Positions 62,937 to 64,000 of a stretch of 64,000 nucleotides of DNA are shown one piece after another (position 1 is the stretch's first letter; the number at the start of each line of letters is the position of its first letter). Source of the stretch: GYS-P2D sp964522505. GTDB taxonomy: Bacteria > Bacteroidota > Bacteroidia > Chitinophagales > Saprospiraceae. Below the pieces are notes generated by a model. The model made no database searches. It was not told the DNA's origin and was given only the letters and a program-made list of their open reading frames with translations. Location of the stretch: positions 1 through 64,000 of the forward strand of contig CAZFWJ010000012.1 in NCBI GenBank assembly GCA_964522505.1, written 5' to 3'. A program made the position numbers and the translations under genes.

Positions 62937-63708
62937 AAATCGCGCTAAACTAAAGGAATACCTAGATGAACTGGTCGACAAGTATAATCGCCCAAGCTTC
63001 ATCGAGAAAGATCCGATCAGCATCCCCCATTCATTCACTAAGCTTCAGGACATTGAGATTAGTGCCTTCTGGGTTGCTATGTTATCTTGGGGTCAACGCA
63101 CCACCATCATTAATAAAGCCCAAGAATTGATGAGTCTGATGGATCATGCACCACATGACTTTATACTCAATCATGAGGACACTGATCTAAAGCGTTTACT
63201 TTCTTTTAAACATCGCACTTTTCAGCCGGACGACACTCTCTACTTTATCGATTTTTTTAAGCGGTACTACTCAGCACATGACTCATTAGAAGAGGCATTT
63301 TCCCCCAGTCCAGCGACAGATGTCTATACCGCACTTAGCAATTATCACAACTTGTTTTTTGATATAAGCTACGCCCCACAGCGCACCCGCAAGCATGTAT
63401 CAACACCTCTACGAAACAGTTCTTGTAAACGGTTAAATATGTTTTTGCGATGGATGGTCAGACAAGATGTGCGAGGAGTAGACTTTGGCATTTGGAAGTC
63501 CATCTCTATGTCACAGCTCATGATTCCACTAGACGTCCATGTTTATAAGGTTGCTCATCACCTCAAGTTGTTGAAGCGAGATAAGGCAGACTGGACATCA
63601 GTAGAAGAGCTCACTAAAAATCTAAGAAAGCTCGACCCTGATGACCCAGTCAAATACGACTATGCATTATTTTCTATTGGAGTGGAAAAACGAAACATCA
63701 CATTGTGA
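62932..63708 (+). CDS. TIGR02757-family protein with a noncanonical start
   Basis: A 258-aa protein if it starts at ATT 62932. Family sequence is clearly present upstream of the first ATG (63079): residues RAKLKEYLDELVDKYNRPSF and IEKDPISIPHSF. No ATG, GTG or TTG occurs in frame between the preceding stop (62911-62913) and 63079. ATT at 62932 overlaps the infB stop (ATTAG), a possible AUU start as in infC; a CTG at 62971 is the alternative. The ATG at 63079 would delete the conserved N terminus. Function of the family is unknown. Confidence 0.85.
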   Translation: MRNRAKLKEYLDELVDKYNRPSFIEKDPISIPHSFTKLQDIEISAFWVAMLSWGQRTTIINKAQELMSLMDHAPHDFILNHEDTDLKRLLSFKHRTFQPDDTLYFIDFFKRYYSAHDSLEEAFSPSPATDVYTALSNYHNLFFDISYAPQRTRKHVSTPLRNSSCKRLNMFLRWMVRQDVRGVDFGIWKSISMSQLMIPLDVHVYKVAHHLKLLKRDKADWTSVEELTKNLRKLDPDDPVKYDYALFSIGVEKRNITL

Positions 63709-64000
63709 CGATCTTGACTTTATTGATTTTATGGGTAGAGCCATGGATCGAACAGAAATAAAAGAATCGGTAGCTCTTCTGATCGCTACTGATATGATAC
63801 AGTCCATATGTATCTCTTTTCTGTTCGTACTTAGCTGGATGTGATCGAACGACTTCAGGGTTGTGCAGGGCGTTCATCCACTTTTGGAGATATGTTTTGG
63901 CCTCATTATGTGATAATGTTAGCACCTCTCGATCAATCTGAATCGTAACTTCTTGATCGAGATTATCGAGTACTTGACTCACATGAGCATTAGGGGTTAG
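63698..64000 (-). CDS. Partial unknown protein at the right edge
   Basis: The minus-strand frame is open to the window edge, so the 5-prime end is missing; a GTG at 63982 is in frame but need not be the start. About 100 residues (ends STHKINKVKIVTM) with no recognised motif. It overlaps the TIGR02757 end by 11 bp in the convergent direction. Could be spurious. Confidence 0.45.
   Translation of the reverse strand, partial: LTPNAHVSQVLDNLDQEVTIQIDREVLTLSHNEAKTYLQKWMNALHNPEVVRSHPAKYEQKRDTYGLYHISSDQKSYRFFYFCSIHGSTHKINKVKIVTM

Noticed and set aside
1..64000. CRISPR arrays, tRNA, rRNA and transposase genes
   Set aside because: None recognised on either strand by inspection; a tRNAscan, Infernal or CRISPR search would confirm.

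Overview
The window looks like a chromosomal piece of a Bacteroidota genome, most likely a Saprospiria-type marine or freshwater lineage. The evidence is a type IX secretion component (PorQ), a secreted protein with a type IX C-terminal sorting domain, the hemD-DUF4271 pair, a complete Na+-NQR operon, MORN-variant and OmpA lipoproteins, many SPII lipoboxes, promoter boxes of the TAnnTTTG type, and few recognisable Shine-Dalgarno sequences. Genus-level placement is inference. The sequence comes from a draft assembly: it carries a 100-N scaffold gap at 53392-53491 flanked by identical 55-bp contig ends.

Layout. 1-4060 (+) is an accessory, defence-like operon: the C-terminal part of a histidine kinase, a receiver-domain protein with an unknown output domain, an unknown 231-aa protein and a gamma-class adenine DNA methyltransferase, all with overlapping reading frames. 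4063-5682 holds a lone DUF4143 ATPase bracketed by imperfect 41/42-bp direct repeats. 5697-14184 carries secreted proteins, a cytochrome P450 divergent from an acyl-CoA ligase, and lipid-type hydrolase and thioesterase genes. 14287-20626 (-) is nqrABCDEF, with an unusual membrane-anchored form of NqrA. 20737-24855 (-) is a five-gene run of DUF4271, hemD, a Nudix hydrolase, a START-domain protein and a sorbosone-dehydrogenase-like lipoprotein. 24960-30632 has a CarboxypepD_reg-like protein, a histidine kinase and OmpR-type regulator, a clan SB protease and a LuxR-type HTH protein. 30685-38920 (-) contains an amidohydrolase, a small membrane protein, the two-lipoyl E2 of 2-oxoglutarate dehydrogenase, PorQ, a MORN lipoprotein and a PpiD-like foldase. 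39191-43182 has an OmpA lipoprotein, then a three-gene (-) operon (conserved unknown, VanY-type carboxypeptidase, acyl-ACP thioesterase). 43294-44253 is a small accessory island: a G-quadruplex motif and a two-gene unit with a PD-(D/E)xK-like protein. 44400-49332 (+) has mnmG and two secreted proteins. 49371-53078 has an M43 metalloprotease and a LytS/LytTR pair. 53298-58335 (-) has an HI0933-type flavoprotein, uvrA and purine nucleoside phosphorylase. 58523-63708 (+) is rimP-nusA-infB followed by a TIGR02757 protein with no ordinary start codon. A partial unknown gene lies at the right edge.

How the genes work together. NQR provides Na+-motive electron transport, and 2-oxoglutarate dehydrogenase E2 belongs to the TCA cycle. 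HemD supplies uroporphyrinogen III for heme (used, for example, by the P450). PpiD, PorQ and OmpA serve the envelope and secretion. rimP-nusA-infB is the standard translation and transcription cluster. The most likely undescribed system is the kinase/receiver/unknown/methyltransferase operon at the left edge, with the repeat-bracketed ATPase as a second mobile-looking piece and the small 43448-44253 pair as a third candidate. No tRNA, rRNA, CRISPR array, transposase or integrase was recognised. No gap between genes exceeds about 280 bp; the larger ones are described as regulatory or repeat features where something is visible. The intergenic stretches at 53079-53297 and at 38993-39190 (upstream of the OmpA gene) show nothing I can support.
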